From Arthrobacter cupressi (GTDB lineage Bacteria; Actinomycetota; Actinomycetes; Actinomycetales; Micrococcaceae): DNA of 64,000 nt. Shown piece by piece: positions 45,134 to 53,858 of the stretch (its first letter is position 1; the number at the start of each line of letters is the position of its first letter). The stretch covers positions 62,001 to 126,000 of the forward strand of contig NZ_FNEI01000011.1 in assembly GCF_900099975.1 (NCBI RefSeq). The letters are read 5' to 3'. The position numbers were made by a program, and so were the translations under genes. A model generated the notes under the pieces. The model did not search any database, was not told the origin of the DNA, and saw nothing but the letters and a program-made list of their open reading frames with translations.

Positions 45134-45874
45134 ATGGCACCAGGCAGGGAAGCAGGTGAAACGGTGTTCACGAACTCTGCCAACGTCTCCGAACGCAGGC
45201 TCGCGCCGCCGTCGCTGGCCATCTCCACGGTGATCTTCGCCCTGCGGCCGAGCGAAAGCTCCGGCCGGCCCACCCTCTGGCTGCCGCTGGTGCGCCGGAT
45301 CCGCGAGCCGTTCAAGGAAATGTGGGCGCTGCCCGGCGGGCCGCTCACCCACGACGAATCGCTGCAGGACGCCGCCTCCCGGAACCTGCTGGAGACCACC
45401 GGCCTGGCCCCGGAATACCTCGAGCAGCTGTACGCCTTCGGCGGCCTGCACCGTTCTCCCAGCCAGCGCGTGGTGTCGATCGTCTATTGGGCCCTCGTCC
45501 AGCCCACCGAGGCCGCGCTCGCCGACGAGTCCGAGAACGTGCGCTGGTTCCGCGCCGACCGGCTCGAACAACTCGCCTTCGACCACAACGCGATCGTGGA
45601 CTATGCCCTGTGGCGGCTGCGCAACAAGATGGCCTACGGATCCATCGCCTACCACTTCCTCGGCGAATACTTCACGCTCGCCCAGGTCAGGGAGGTCTAC
45701 GAGGCCGTACTGGACCGCCCCCTCGATCCGGCGAACTTCCGCCGCCAACTCAAGACCGCACCGGAGATCGAAGAAACCGGTGAGTACCTCCAGGGCGGGA
45801 AACACCGCCCCCCACGCCTCTACCGCTTTACCGGCACACCCGGCCTCGGGCCAGACAACAGGAGCACACCATGA
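45134..45874 (+). CDS. nrtR: Nudix-related transcriptional regulator of NAD synthesis
   Basis: NrtR has an N-terminal Nudix-like domain that senses ADP-ribose or related NAD metabolites (about 25-150) and a C-terminal winged helix (about 155-240). The Nudix box is degenerate (WALPGGPLTHDESLQDAASRNL then LLETTGL), as usual for this regulator. AISTVIFAL and the FTLAQVREVYEAVL helix are typical. GTG 45164 has a better ribosome-binding site (AGGTGA) than ATG 45134, so the true protein may be 236 aa. Its stop overlaps nadA (ATGA). Confidence 0.92.
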   Translation: MAPGREAGETVFTNSANVSERRLAPPSLAISTVIFALRPSESSGRPTLWLPLVRRIREPFKEMWALPGGPLTHDESLQDAASRNLLETTGLAPEYLEQLYAFGGLHRSPSQRVVSIVYWALVQPTEAALADESENVRWFRADRLEQLAFDHNAIVDYALWRLRNKMAYGSIAYHFLGEYFTLAQVREVYEAVLDRPLDPANFRRQLKTAPEIEETGEYLQGGKHRPPRLYRFTGTPGLGPDNRSTP

Positions 45875-47175
45875 GCAGCGTCAACACAGCCATCCAGCTG
45901 ATCACCCGCGAGGAAGCGGAAAAGGGCCGCTCCGTGGCCGGCTCAACCTGCAGCCCCGCCCTCGCGAAGGGGCCGTGGGAGTACGACCTCGCCGAATCCC
46001 TGGCCGGAATCCCCGCCTACGGACCCGGCGCCTCCAGCGCCGACGCCGCGCCGCGCAGCACCCCCCGCCAGGGCCAGCTGCCGGAGGAATACAAGCTGGC
46101 CGGCGACGCCGAACTCGACGCCCGCATCCGTGCCGCCAAGGAGAAACTCGGCAGCAGGGCCGTGATCCTCGGCCATTTCTACCAGCGCGACGAAGTGGTC
46201 CAGTACGCGGACTTTGTGGGCGACTCCTTCCAGCTGGCCAACGCCGCCCTCACCCGGCCGGACGCCGAAGCGATCATCTTCTGCGGCGTGCACTTCATGG
46301 CCGAAACCGCTGACATCCTCTCTGCCCCGGAACAGGCCGTGATCCTGCCGAACCTCGCGGCAGGCTGCTCCATGGCGGACATGGCGGATGAGGATTCCGT
46401 GGAGGAGTGCTGGGAGCAGCTTGAGGAGATCTTCGGGACCGAAGCCGACGACGCCGGCCGCGTCCCGGTCATCCCGGTCACCTACATGAACTCCTCGGCA
46501 GCCCTCAAGGCCTTCTGCGGCCGCAACGGCGGGATCGTCTGCACGTCCTCGAACGCGAAGACGGTTCTCGAGTGGGCGTTCGAGCGGGGCCAGCGGGTGC
46601 TGTTCTTCCCGGACCAGCACCTCGGCCGCAACACCGCGAAGGCCCTGGGCGTCCCGCTGGAGCAGATGCCCATGTGGAACCCGCGAAAGGAACTGGGCGG
46701 CAACGACGAACAGACCCTGCGCGACTCGCGGGTGATCCTGTGGCACGGCTTCTGCTCGGTCCACAAGCGCTTCAACGTCGCCCAGATCGAGAAGGCCCGC
46801 GCCGACTACCCGGGCGTCAACGTCATCGTGCACCCGGAATGCCCCATGGAGGTCGTGGACGCGGCCGACGGCGCAGGCTCCACCGACTTCATCAAGAAGG
46901 CGATCGCGGCGGCCACCGAGCCCACCACCTTCGCCATCGGCACCGAGATCAACATGGTGAACAGGCTCGCCGCGGAGAACCCGCAGCACACCATCTTCTG
47001 CCTGGACCCGGTCATCTGCCCGTGCTCCACGATGTACCGCATCCACCCCGGCTACCTCGCCTGGGTGCTGGAGGAACTCGTCGAAGGACGCATCGTCAAC
47101 CGCATCACCGTGGACGACGCCGTGCAGGCCAACGCCAAGATTGCGCTGGAGCGCATGCTGGCGGCCCGCCCCTGA
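45871..47175 (+). CDS. nadA: Quinolinate synthase
   Basis: NadA condenses iminoaspartate with dihydroxyacetone phosphate to quinolinate and needs a [4Fe-4S] cluster. The 434-aa actinobacterial long form has the core motifs HFYQRDEVVQYADFVGDS and GVHFMAETA. Cluster cysteines are in GCSMADMAD, HPECPMEV and CPCSTMYR. An N-terminal extension of about 70 residues precedes the core. The ATG overlaps the nrtR stop, so synthesis is coupled to its regulator. The desulfurase gene downstream probably supplies cluster sulfur. Confidence 0.95.
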   Translation: MSSVNTAIQLITREEAEKGRSVAGSTCSPALAKGPWEYDLAESLAGIPAYGPGASSADAAPRSTPRQGQLPEEYKLAGDAELDARIRAAKEKLGSRAVILGHFYQRDEVVQYADFVGDSFQLANAALTRPDAEAIIFCGVHFMAETADILSAPEQAVILPNLAAGCSMADMADEDSVEECWEQLEEIFGTEADDAGRVPVIPVTYMNSSAALKAFCGRNGGIVCTSSNAKTVLEWAFERGQRVLFFPDQHLGRNTAKALGVPLEQMPMWNPRKELGGNDEQTLRDSRVILWHGFCSVHKRFNVAQIEKARADYPGVNVIVHPECPMEVVDAADGAGSTDFIKKAIAAATEPTTFAIGTEINMVNRLAAENPQHTIFCLDPVICPCSTMYRIHPGYLAWVLEELVEGRIVNRITVDDAVQANAKIALERMLAARP

Positions 47176-47205
47176 ACCTGCCGTACGCAAGCGAACGAGG
47201 CTGAC

Positions 47206-48957
47206 ATGACTGCACATGACCTTGCAGTGGAACGCACTGCCGCAAGGCAGCAGCGCAAGCGGCTGGTCGTCGTCGGAAGTGGCATCGCCGGGCTGTACTC
47301 GGCCCTGCTCGCCGCCGAGGGCGGCGCCGAGGTGGTGCTGCTGAGCAAGGGGGCATTGGCGGACAGCAACACCTACTTCGCCCAGGGCGGCATCTCCGCC
47401 GTCCTGGACGAGCCGGCGCCCGGGGACACTGTCGCCGCGCACATTGCCGACACCCTCAAAGCCGGCAACGGGCACTGCGACGAAGACGCCGTGCGGGTGC
47501 TGTGCGCCGAGGCGCGCCGTGACATTGCCGGGCTCCGGCGCTTCGGCGTCCGTTTCGACCTGGACGACGGCGGCGACCCCGCCCTGGGGATCGAGGCCGC
47601 CCATTCCGCGCCGCGCATCCTGCACGCCGGCGGGGACGCCACCGGCGCCGGGGTGGCCCGGGCGCTGATCCGCGCCGTCCTGGACGCCCAGGCGGCCGGG
47701 CGGATCCGGGTGATCGGCCACGCCCACGTGACCTCCCTGACCCAGGCCTTCGGCCGCGTGACCGGGGTGACTTATGTCCACGACGGACGCGAGCTAAGCT
47801 GCCAGGCCGACGCCGTGCTGCTGGCCACCGGGGGAGCCGGCCGGCTCTTCGCCCAGACCACCAACCCCTCGGTTGCCACGGCGGACGGCCTGGCCCTGGC
47901 GTGGCGCGCCGGGGCCGAAGTGGCGGACCTTGAGTTCTTCCAGTTCCACCCCACCTGCATGGTGCTTCCCGGGGATGCCAGGGAAACCGCGGGCAGCGAC
48001 CCCCTGCTGATCTCCGAGGCCGTCCGCGGCGAAGGCGCCATCCTGGTGGACGCGCACGGCGAACGGTTTATGCCCGCGTACCACCCGGACGCCGAGCTGG
48101 CCCCGCGCGACGTCGTCTCCCGCAGCATCGCCCTGCACCTGGCCGCGCTCGGCGACCCCAACGGGCACGTCTACCTGGACGCCCGCGCGCTCGAAGAGCG
48201 CCGCGGCGCGGGTTTCCTGGCCCGGCGCTTCCCGACCATCACCGCCCGCACCCTCGAGGCCGGCGTCGACTGGACCCGCGAGCTGGTTCCCGTGGCACCG
48301 GCGGCCCACTACTGGATGGGTGGCGTGGTCACCGACCTGAACGGCCGCACCTCGGTGCCCGGGTTGCTGGCCGCCGGCGAAGTGGCGTGCACAGGAGTGC
48401 AGGGCGCCAACCGGCTGGCCAGCAACTCGCTGCTCGAAGGGCTTGTCTTCGGGCGGCGGGTGGTCGAGGGGTTTCTGTGGGGCGGCTCGCCAGATCCCTC
48501 GGCGCCTGCGCTCCGGCCTCGCGTCGGCGAACGCCTCGCAAGCTCGGCGGCCGACTCGGACCGCCACGCAACAACGGCGCTTTCGGGATCTCCCGAACCG
48601 CTCGTTGATCCGGCACCTTTCGACGGGGAGACCCTGCGGCGGCTCATGACCGCCAAGGCCGGCGTCCTCCGCGACGGCGTACTGCTCCGGGAGGCGGCCG
48701 CCGTCCTGGGTTCCTGGGCTGAAGTCGTGGACCCAGAGACGGTTCCCGATTCCCTGGACCCCCGCGAGCACGAGGACGCGAACCTCCTGCTGGCCGCGCA
48801 GCTGCTGGTGCACGCCGCCCGGCAACGCCGGACCTCCCTGGGCGCGCATTACCGCAGCGATTCGTGGGAGGAAACTGCCGCCGTCGACGGTCCCGCGGAC
48901 GAAGACTTTGACAAGCGTTACACCATGAGCCGGAAAGCGAGCCTGATCCTTGACTAG
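47206..48957 (+). CDS. nadB: L-aspartate oxidase
   Basis: NadB oxidises aspartate to iminoaspartate for NadA. The 583-aa flavoprotein has the FAD loop VVGSGIAGLYSALLAA, the AQGGISAVL segment, LLATGGAGRLF, and the C-terminal FAD contact GANRLASNSLLEGLVFGRR. Residues about 425-470 form an odd Pro/Ser/Ala/Arg-rich insertion between the FAD domain and the helical domain; its DNA looks like repeat sequence. The gene overlaps nadC by eight bases. Confidence 0.95.
   Translation: MTAHDLAVERTAARQQRKRLVVVGSGIAGLYSALLAAEGGAEVVLLSKGALADSNTYFAQGGISAVLDEPAPGDTVAAHIADTLKAGNGHCDEDAVRVLCAEARRDIAGLRRFGVRFDLDDGGDPALGIEAAHSAPRILHAGGDATGAGVARALIRAVLDAQAAGRIRVIGHAHVTSLTQAFGRVTGVTYVHDGRELSCQADAVLLATGGAGRLFAQTTNPSVATADGLALAWRAGAEVADLEFFQFHPTCMVLPGDARETAGSDPLLISEAVRGEGAILVDAHGERFMPAYHPDAELAPRDVVSRSIALHLAALGDPNGHVYLDARALEERRGAGFLARRFPTITARTLEAGVDWTRELVPVAPAAHYWMGGVVTDLNGRTSVPGLLAAGEVACTGVQGANRLASNSLLEGLVFGRRVVEGFLWGGSPDPSAPALRPRVGERLASSAADSDRHATTALSGSPEPLVDPAPFDGETLRRLMTAKAGVLRDGVLLREAAAVLGSWAEVVDPETVPDSLDPREHEDANLLLAAQLLVHAARQRRTSLGAHYRSDSWEETAAVDGPADEDFDKRYTMSRKASLILD
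48582..48597 (+). repeat. Palindrome within the nadB linker
   Basis: TTCGGGA-TC-TCCCGAA is a perfect 7-bp inverted repeat inside the coding linker (48480-48615), which also carries CG-rich runs unlike the neighbouring codons. It may mark a past insertion of an intergenic repeat. Confidence 0.5.
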
Positions 48958-49834
48958 CCTGTCCCTTCCCGCAGCCGCCGTGCGCGACATCCTCGAGCGG
49001 GCCTTCGCCGAGGACGCGCCCAGCGGGGACATCACCTCGCAGCTGCTCATCCCGGCCGAGGCCCGCGCCACCGCCGTGCTGAACGCCCGCGTGCCCGGCA
49101 TCTTCAGCGGCGGGACCGTCTTCCGCGACGCCATGCTCTTCATCGACCCGGACACCGAAGTCGAGCTGCTGCTGCCGGACGGAGCAGCCTTCGACGCCGG
49201 CACGCACCTCGCCCGGGTCAGCGGCCGCGCCCGCTCGGTGCTGCTCGCCGAACGCGTCGGCCTGAACCTGGCGCAGCGGATGAGCGCGATCGCCACGAAG
49301 ACCGCGGAGTTCGTCCGCCTGGTCGAGGGCACCCGCGCCCGGATCACCGACACCCGCAAGACCACCCCGGGCCTGCGGGTCCTGGAACGCTACGCGGTGC
49401 GCTGCGGCGGGGGAGCGAACCACCGCTACAGCCTGTCCGACGCCGTGCTGGCCAAGGACAACCACCTCGCCGTCATGACCGGCGGCGATGCCGGCAAGCT
49501 CACCGCCCTCCTGGCCGCGGCGAAGGCGCAGCTTGGGCACACCACCCATTTCGAGGTCGAAGTGGACCGGGCCGAGCAGATCGAACCCGTGCTGGCCGCC
49601 GGAGTGGACACCATCATGCTGGACAACTTCAGCCTTGAGGAGCTCCGCGCCGGGGTACGGCAGGTGGCGGGGCGGGCCGTGGTGGAAGCCAGCGGCAACG
49701 TTAACCTGTCCACCGTGGCGGACATCGCCGCTGCCGGTGTCGATGTCATCTCGATCGGCGGGCTGACCCACAGCGTCACCGCCCTGGACCTGGGCCTGGA
49801 CGTTACCTTGGACGTGCCGGCGGAAGTTTCCTAG
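48950..49834 (+). CDS. nadC: Nicotinate-nucleotide pyrophosphorylase (quinolinate phosphoribosyltransferase)
   Basis: NadC turns quinolinate and PRPP into nicotinate mononucleotide, the last step of the de novo branch. The 294-aa protein contains FAEDAPSGDITS, the TRKTTPGLR active-site motif, the KDNHLAVMTGG segment and the barrel motifs FEVEVD, IMLDNFSLEE and ISIGGLTHS. The apparent start is TTG 48950, overlapping the end of nadB; no better ATG or GTG lies near the family N-terminus. Confidence 0.94.
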   Translation: MTSLSLPAAAVRDILERAFAEDAPSGDITSQLLIPAEARATAVLNARVPGIFSGGTVFRDAMLFIDPDTEVELLLPDGAAFDAGTHLARVSGRARSVLLAERVGLNLAQRMSAIATKTAEFVRLVEGTRARITDTRKTTPGLRVLERYAVRCGGGANHRYSLSDAVLAKDNHLAVMTGGDAGKLTALLAAAKAQLGHTTHFEVEVDRAEQIEPVLAAGVDTIMLDNFSLEELRAGVRQVAGRAVVEASGNVNLSTVADIAAAGVDVISIGGLTHSVTALDLGLDVTLDVPAEVS

Positions 49835-49841
49835 GACAGCC

Positions 49842-50999
49842 ATGATCTTCCTGGACGCAGCCGCCACCACCCCCGTGCGCCGGGAGGTGCTCGAAGCCAT
49901 GTGGCCGTACCTGAGCGGCGAGTTCGGCAACCCCTCCAGCCACCACAGCCTGGGGGAGGCCGCGGCGGATGCGCTCGCGGGGGCGCGGGCCGCCGTCGCG
50001 AAGGTGCTGGGTTGCCGGCCGGGGGAAGTCACCTTCACCTCCGGGGGGACCGAGGCGGACAACCTGGCCCTCAAGGGAATCGCGCTGGCCCGCAGGGGCG
50101 CCGATCCGGCCCTGGACCGGGTGGCGATCAGCGCCATCGAGCATCCCGCCGTCGAGGAGTCCGCGGACTACCTGCGGCGGGTTCACGGCTTCACGGTCGA
50201 TGTGGTGCCGGTGGACCGGCACGGCCTGGTCACTCCGGAGGCGTTCGCCGCCGCCTTGCGCCCGGAAACCGCGCTCGCCAGCATTATGTACGCCAACAAC
50301 GAGGTCGGCACGGTGCAGCCGGTCCGCGAACTGGCAGCGCTCGCCGCCGCACGGGGCATTCCGTTCCACACTGACGCGGTGCAGGCTGCGGGCTGGCTGC
50401 CCCTGGGCGTGAAGGACCTCGGCGTGGATGCGCTCAGTATTTCGGGGCACAAGCTCGGTGCGCCCAAAGGATCCGGTGTGCTCTTCGCCAAGGGGCGGCT
50501 GCGGATCGAACCCTTGGTCCACGGCGGTGGCCAGGAACGCGGGCGCCGCTCCGGCACGGAGAATGTGGCCGGTGCCGTGGCGCTTGCAACTGCGCTGACC
50601 CTCGCGGCGGAGGAACAGCCGCGCCTTGCCGCCAGAGTGACGGAATTGCGCGACGCCTTCATCCGGGCGGTCCTGGAGGCCGTTCCCGGTGCGGTGCTGA
50701 CCGGCCACCCGGCGCAGCGGCTGCCCTCCGTGGCGTCCTTCTGTTTCCCGGGCACCAGCGGGGAATCCGTGCTGCTGGAACTCGAGCGCCGCGGCGTGGT
50801 CTGCTCCAGCGGTTCGGCGTGTGCCGCGGGGTCGGACGCGCCGTCGCCGGTGCTGCTCGCCCTCGGCCTCGAGGCTGAGGTCGCACAGACGGCCGTCCGC
50901 TTCAGCTTCACCTCCGCGGTGACGGCAAACGAACTTGAGCAGGCCGCCGCAGCCGTGCGCGACGCCGTCGGGAGCGTCATCGGGATCGGCCGCCGCTGA
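49842..50999 (+). CDS. Cysteine desulfurase (NifS/IscS-like)
   Basis: A 385-aa PLP enzyme that takes sulfur from cysteine. It begins MIFLDAAATTPV, has GGTEADNL, the PLP lysine Lys204 in SGHKLGAPKG, and the catalytic Cys321 in VCSSGSACA. As the last gene of nrtR-nadABC it most likely serves the iron-sulfur cluster of NadA, a known arrangement in several bacteria, and may be called NadS-like. A 64-bp palindromic repeat begins right after the stop. Confidence 0.93.
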   Translation: MIFLDAAATTPVRREVLEAMWPYLSGEFGNPSSHHSLGEAAADALAGARAAVAKVLGCRPGEVTFTSGGTEADNLALKGIALARRGADPALDRVAISAIEHPAVEESADYLRRVHGFTVDVVPVDRHGLVTPEAFAAALRPETALASIMYANNEVGTVQPVRELAALAAARGIPFHTDAVQAAGWLPLGVKDLGVDALSISGHKLGAPKGSGVLFAKGRLRIEPLVHGGGQERGRRSGTENVAGAVALATALTLAAEEQPRLAARVTELRDAFIRAVLEAVPGAVLTGHPAQRLPSVASFCFPGTSGESVLLELERRGVVCSSGSACAAGSDAPSPVLLALGLEAEVAQTAVRFSFTSAVTANELEQAAAAVRDAVGSVIGIGRR

Positions 51000-51000
51000 C

Positions 51001-51064
51001 CCAACTGACTGGCAGTTGTTGTCGTTTTGAGCCCTCAAAACGACAACTAATGCGAGCTGGTTGG
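51001..51064. repeat. Palindromic intergenic repeat, copy 1
   Basis: The core is a perfect 13-bp stem (51018-51030 with 51035-51047, loop GCCC) built on GTTGTCGTTTTGA. Imperfect outer arms of the CCAACnnnCTCGCA type extend it to about 64 bases. It is related base for base to copy 2 at 56416-56477. It lies between converging genes and may end both transcripts. Confidence 0.85.
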
Positions 51065-51069
51065 GGGGC

Positions 51070-51558
51070 TCAGGCGTGGCGGGCCCGGCGGAAGATCCAA
51101 TGCCGCAGCAGGGTGAAGCGGACGGCGGTGGCGAGGAATCCGGAGAGTGTGGTGGTCCAAAGCTCTTCCGTGACTGTCGCGTCCGGCCTGAAGACGTGCA
51201 GCACGCCCAGGCTTCCGCCGGTGATGACGAGTGCGATGGCGATCACGATCAGCCCGTTGAGGTGATCCTGGAGGCGCCTGCTGCTGCCCTCGATCTTGAA
51301 CGTCAGCCGGCGGTTCAGTGCCGTGTTCAGGACCGAGGTGATGATGAGTGCCGCCGCGTTCGCCGGCTGCGGGCCAAGCACTGGCCGGAGCAGCGCGTAC
51401 AGTGCCAGCGAAGTGGCGGTACAGATGATCCCGACGCCGGTGAAGCGCAGCAATTGCCTCAGTACCGGATAGCGGAGCAGGCCTTTGTGGCGGTGGCTTG
51501 GGCGGGTTTCCGGCGGGGATTGCCGCAGCGGTTCACGTGACGGTGCGGCCGATTCCAT
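51070..51558 (-). CDS. GtrA family membrane protein
   Basis: A 162-aa protein with four membrane helices (about 38-60, 66-85, 103-122 and 128-150) and the family pattern RFTGVGIICTATSLALYALL. The NAAALIITSVLNTALNRRLTF segment follows. GtrA proteins move lipid-linked sugars across the membrane for cell-wall or O-antigen glycosylation. No glycosyltransferase is visible nearby, so its partner is elsewhere. A weak CAGGCT box lies six bases before ATG 51558. Confidence 0.88.
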   Translation of the reverse strand: MESAAPSREPLRQSPPETRPSHRHKGLLRYPVLRQLLRFTGVGIICTATSLALYALLRPVLGPQPANAAALIITSVLNTALNRRLTFKIEGSSRRLQDHLNGLIVIAIALVITGGSLGVLHVFRPDATVTEELWTTTLSGFLATAVRFTLLRHWIFRRARHA

Positions 51559-51600
51559 GCCCCAAGCCTGTCATACGGCTCCGCCGGGGCGCGAACGGTG

Positions 51601-52215
51601 TCAGACGCGGTTCAATCCGGCCGAGCCGAAGGCCACGCTGAACCGGTCGCACCACAGCACCACGGTGTCCAGCCCCGAGATGTCGGCGCCGGCCGGGATG
51701 GCGTAGTTCTGGTTGCCGTGGGTGGCCTTGACTGCGCCGAGGTCCAGCCACTTTCCGGAACGGTACTTGAACCAGTCTCCGCCGGCCTCCTGGTTGCTGA
51801 GCCAGACCTTGACGTCGGGTCCGTCGCTGCTGGCGAGGTTCTCCAGCCGGAGTACCAGGCCGCCGTCGGGCAGTTTGACCAGGCTCGCCGCCCCGGACGT
51901 GGTGTGTTCCTGGGAGACGAAGGTGCCTCGCGCGATGACGGTCGGCGGGGCCGGAACCACCGTGGGGAGGGCCGTTCCGGGATCTTCCGGGATCCGTTGG
52001 ATAGCCAGCGTGCCGCTCGGGGTTGGCGTCGCCCCCGGCAGGGCTTCGTCAACCGTGCTGCTGGTGAACAGGCGCCAGGGCTGGAAGAGGGCCGCGCCGG
52101 CCACCAACAGTGCGAGCAACACCACGGCCGCCGGGACGGTGAAGACCCTGTGGCGGCGCAGGAACGCCGGAACGGAGCCCTTGCCCGCGCGGTTGTCGTT
52201 GGCCGGCGTTGTCAT
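51601..52215 (-). CDS. DM13 domain protein, membrane-anchored
   Basis: A 204-aa protein with an N-terminal membrane anchor (about 26-47) and an extracytoplasmic DM13 domain (about 92-204). Its features are GTFVSQEHTTSG, the DVKVWLSNQEAGG strand, LGAVKATHGNQNY, and the closing VLWCDRFSVAFGSA with the family cysteine. DM13 domains are proposed to be electron-transfer or heme-related modules in eukaryotes, but bacterial roles are unknown. Confidence 0.87.
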   Translation of the reverse strand: MTTPANDNRAGKGSVPAFLRRHRVFTVPAAVVLLALLVAGAALFQPWRLFTSSTVDEALPGATPTPSGTLAIQRIPEDPGTALPTVVPAPPTVIARGTFVSQEHTTSGAASLVKLPDGGLVLRLENLASSDGPDVKVWLSNQEAGGDWFKYRSGKWLDLGAVKATHGNQNYAIPAGADISGLDTVVLWCDRFSVAFGSAGLNRV

Positions 52216-52221
52216 GGTTCA

Positions 52222-52227
52222 AGGTTA
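52222..52227 (-). promoter_or_regulatory. -10 box of the DM13 gene
   Basis: TAACCT on the minus strand ends six bases before ATG 52215. Confidence 0.5.
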
Positions 52228-52285
52228 GGCGCCGGGGTTCCGCCTTGTCCGCCCGGAATCCTTACCGTTCGATTAAGCCGCCCGT

Positions 52286-52960
52286 TCAGGGCGCCGGGAC
52301 GTACAGCTCGCCCACTGGCACTTCGGCGGCCAAGCGGTTGTCCGGCCCGGCCAGCGGGCACGCCCAGGCCTCGTTGTACGCGCAGGAAGGGTTGTAGGCG
52401 AAGTTGAAATCCAGGACGAACTCCTCATCCTCCCCGGTGCTCCGCGTGCCGTGGAATGCGCCCTTGATGGTGTCCAGCAGGTACCTTCCGGCGCCGTAGC
52501 TGCCGCCTTCCTTGCCGGCGGTGGCGTCGCGGAACGGGACGAAGATCCCGCCGCCGTAGCTGCGCAGGCGCCATACCGCGAGGGAGCCCAGGCCGGGCAG
52601 TTCGAAGGTGCCCAGCCGCCGGAACGGCACATCGCCGTCGGTCCCGGTCCGGACGGTCAGCTCCTGCCCCGACCCCTCCGGCGTTAGGCGGGCGTGGAAG
52701 CGGAACGCCGGATCGTATTCGGCGGTATCCAGGCCGGTGAAGCCCTGCTTGGCTGCAGGAGTCAGCGCGGACGCCGGGTGGGTGCCGAACAAATGGTCCC
52801 GGGTCCGGCGCCAGTGCACGTGGGCCTGGAACGGGTCGTCGCGGGCGAGCCGGCGAACCTCGTCGTAGAGGGCGAAGGTCCGCAGCCGCCAGTCCACGAT
52901 GTCCAGTGCAGACATGCCCGCCACGTCCGCGGCGCCGCCGTCACGCAACTCCTCATCCAT
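52286..52960 (-). CDS. DUF1684 protein
   Basis: A 224-aa cytoplasmic protein of a widespread uncharacterised family. The conserved parts are WRxxxDHLFGTHPASAL, the YDPAFRFHARL strand, GGGIFVPFRDATAGKEGGSYGAGRYLLD, and the C-terminal LDFNFAYNPSCAYNEAWACPL. In these the Asn/Pro/Cys residues look like an active or binding site. ATG 52960 fits the TAGTAT box seven bases upstream better than ATG 52969, which lies inside the box. Its promoter is fused back to back with that of the lipoprotein gene. Confidence 0.88.
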   Translation of the reverse strand: MDEELRDGGAADVAGMSALDIVDWRLRTFALYDEVRRLARDDPFQAHVHWRRTRDHLFGTHPASALTPAAKQGFTGLDTAEYDPAFRFHARLTPEGSGQELTVRTGTDGDVPFRRLGTFELPGLGSLAVWRLRSYGGGIFVPFRDATAGKEGGSYGAGRYLLDTIKGAFHGTRSTGEDEEFVLDFNFAYNPSCAYNEAWACPLAGPDNRLAAEVPVGELYVPAP

Positions 52961-52967
52961 GCCACCC

Positions 52968-52977
52968 ATACTAGGCT
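52968..52977. promoter_or_regulatory. Overlapping back-to-back -10 boxes
   Basis: On the minus strand TAGTAT (52973-52968) lies seven bases before the DUF1684 ATG at 52960. On the plus strand TAGGCT (52972-52977) lies seven bases before the lipoprotein ATG at 52985. The two hexamers share bases 52972-52973. Confidence 0.65.
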
Positions 52978-52984
52978 GGCGGCT

Positions 52985-53785
52985 ATGAACGGGAACCGCG
53001 CAGCGAACGGAAGTCTGGTCCTGGCCGCCCTCCTGCTCACCGCAGGGCTGGCCGCGTGCAGCGAGGAAGGCAAGGGCGGGCAGGTCTGGACTGCCGGTTC
53101 GCCGAGCGCGGGAGCCTCCGCGACCGGGTCCGCCACGCCGTCCGGAGGGACGCCGTCGGGCAGCCCGACGGCGTCGGGAACCGCCACGCCCGGGGCGGTG
53201 CCCACCGCCGACCGCTGGAAAACATACACCGACGCCGGACGGAAGGTGAGCTTCGAACTGCCGGAAGAGTGGATCGTCCAGTCCGTCACTCCCAACGCCG
53301 GGTCACTGCCCGGGGCGCTGAAGGTGGAGGTCAAGGACGCCGAAGGCGGCTACATCGCCACCCTGCACACCGGCCTGCAGCCCGCCAAAGCCCCCGCCTG
53401 CAGCCCGAAGGCAAGCCGCAGCTATGTGGTGCTCAGCAGCGTCCCGGTGGATCTACCGCATGCCGATACGGATGCGACCATCTCGCCGCGCGTGGTGTTC
53501 CGGGTCATCCAGGGATACAAGTACTTCGGTTCCTACGGCATCACCAACCTGGTGGCCGGAGCGGGCGGCAAGGCCTGCCAGCTGCGCAACCTCGTGCAGG
53601 GCGCGGCCGGCAAGGGCGACATCTTCTTCGGCGACCTCCCTGCTGTCCGCGCCTTCGCGCCCGACGAGAAGGTGGCCCCTGCCAAGTCCTTCGACACGCT
53701 GGGCCAGGCCGCCCAATACGTGGACCAGGGCACGGAGTTTGCAAACGTTCAACGGATGCTACTGTCTCTGAAGGCCAATCCGTAG
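52985..53785 (+). CDS. Lipoprotein of unknown function
   Basis: A 266-aa secreted lipoprotein: signal peptide with lipobox LAAC (Cys25), a Ser/Thr/Gly/Pro-rich linker (about 33-72) suited to the cell wall, and a mixed alpha/beta domain (about 75-266). I do not recognise the domain. WKTYTDAGRKVSFELPEEW is the kind of start seen in small PsbP/LpqN-like lipoprotein domains, but this is only a resemblance. Confidence 0.8.
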   Translation: MNGNRAANGSLVLAALLLTAGLAACSEEGKGGQVWTAGSPSAGASATGSATPSGGTPSGSPTASGTATPGAVPTADRWKTYTDAGRKVSFELPEEWIVQSVTPNAGSLPGALKVEVKDAEGGYIATLHTGLQPAKAPACSPKASRSYVVLSSVPVDLPHADTDATISPRVVFRVIQGYKYFGSYGITNLVAGAGGKACQLRNLVQGAAGKGDIFFGDLPAVRAFAPDEKVAPAKSFDTLGQAAQYVDQGTEFANVQRMLLSLKANP

Positions 53786-53858
53786 AAAGCGGCACGGCCT
53801 TCCACGACCATCGGCGACACTGGGGGCTGTTCTCGCCGCGAGACATTTCCGGAGATCC

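Noticed and set aside
45943..47781. 612-aa minus-strand frame across nadA and nadB
   Set aside because: Opposite two certain genes and without domain features.
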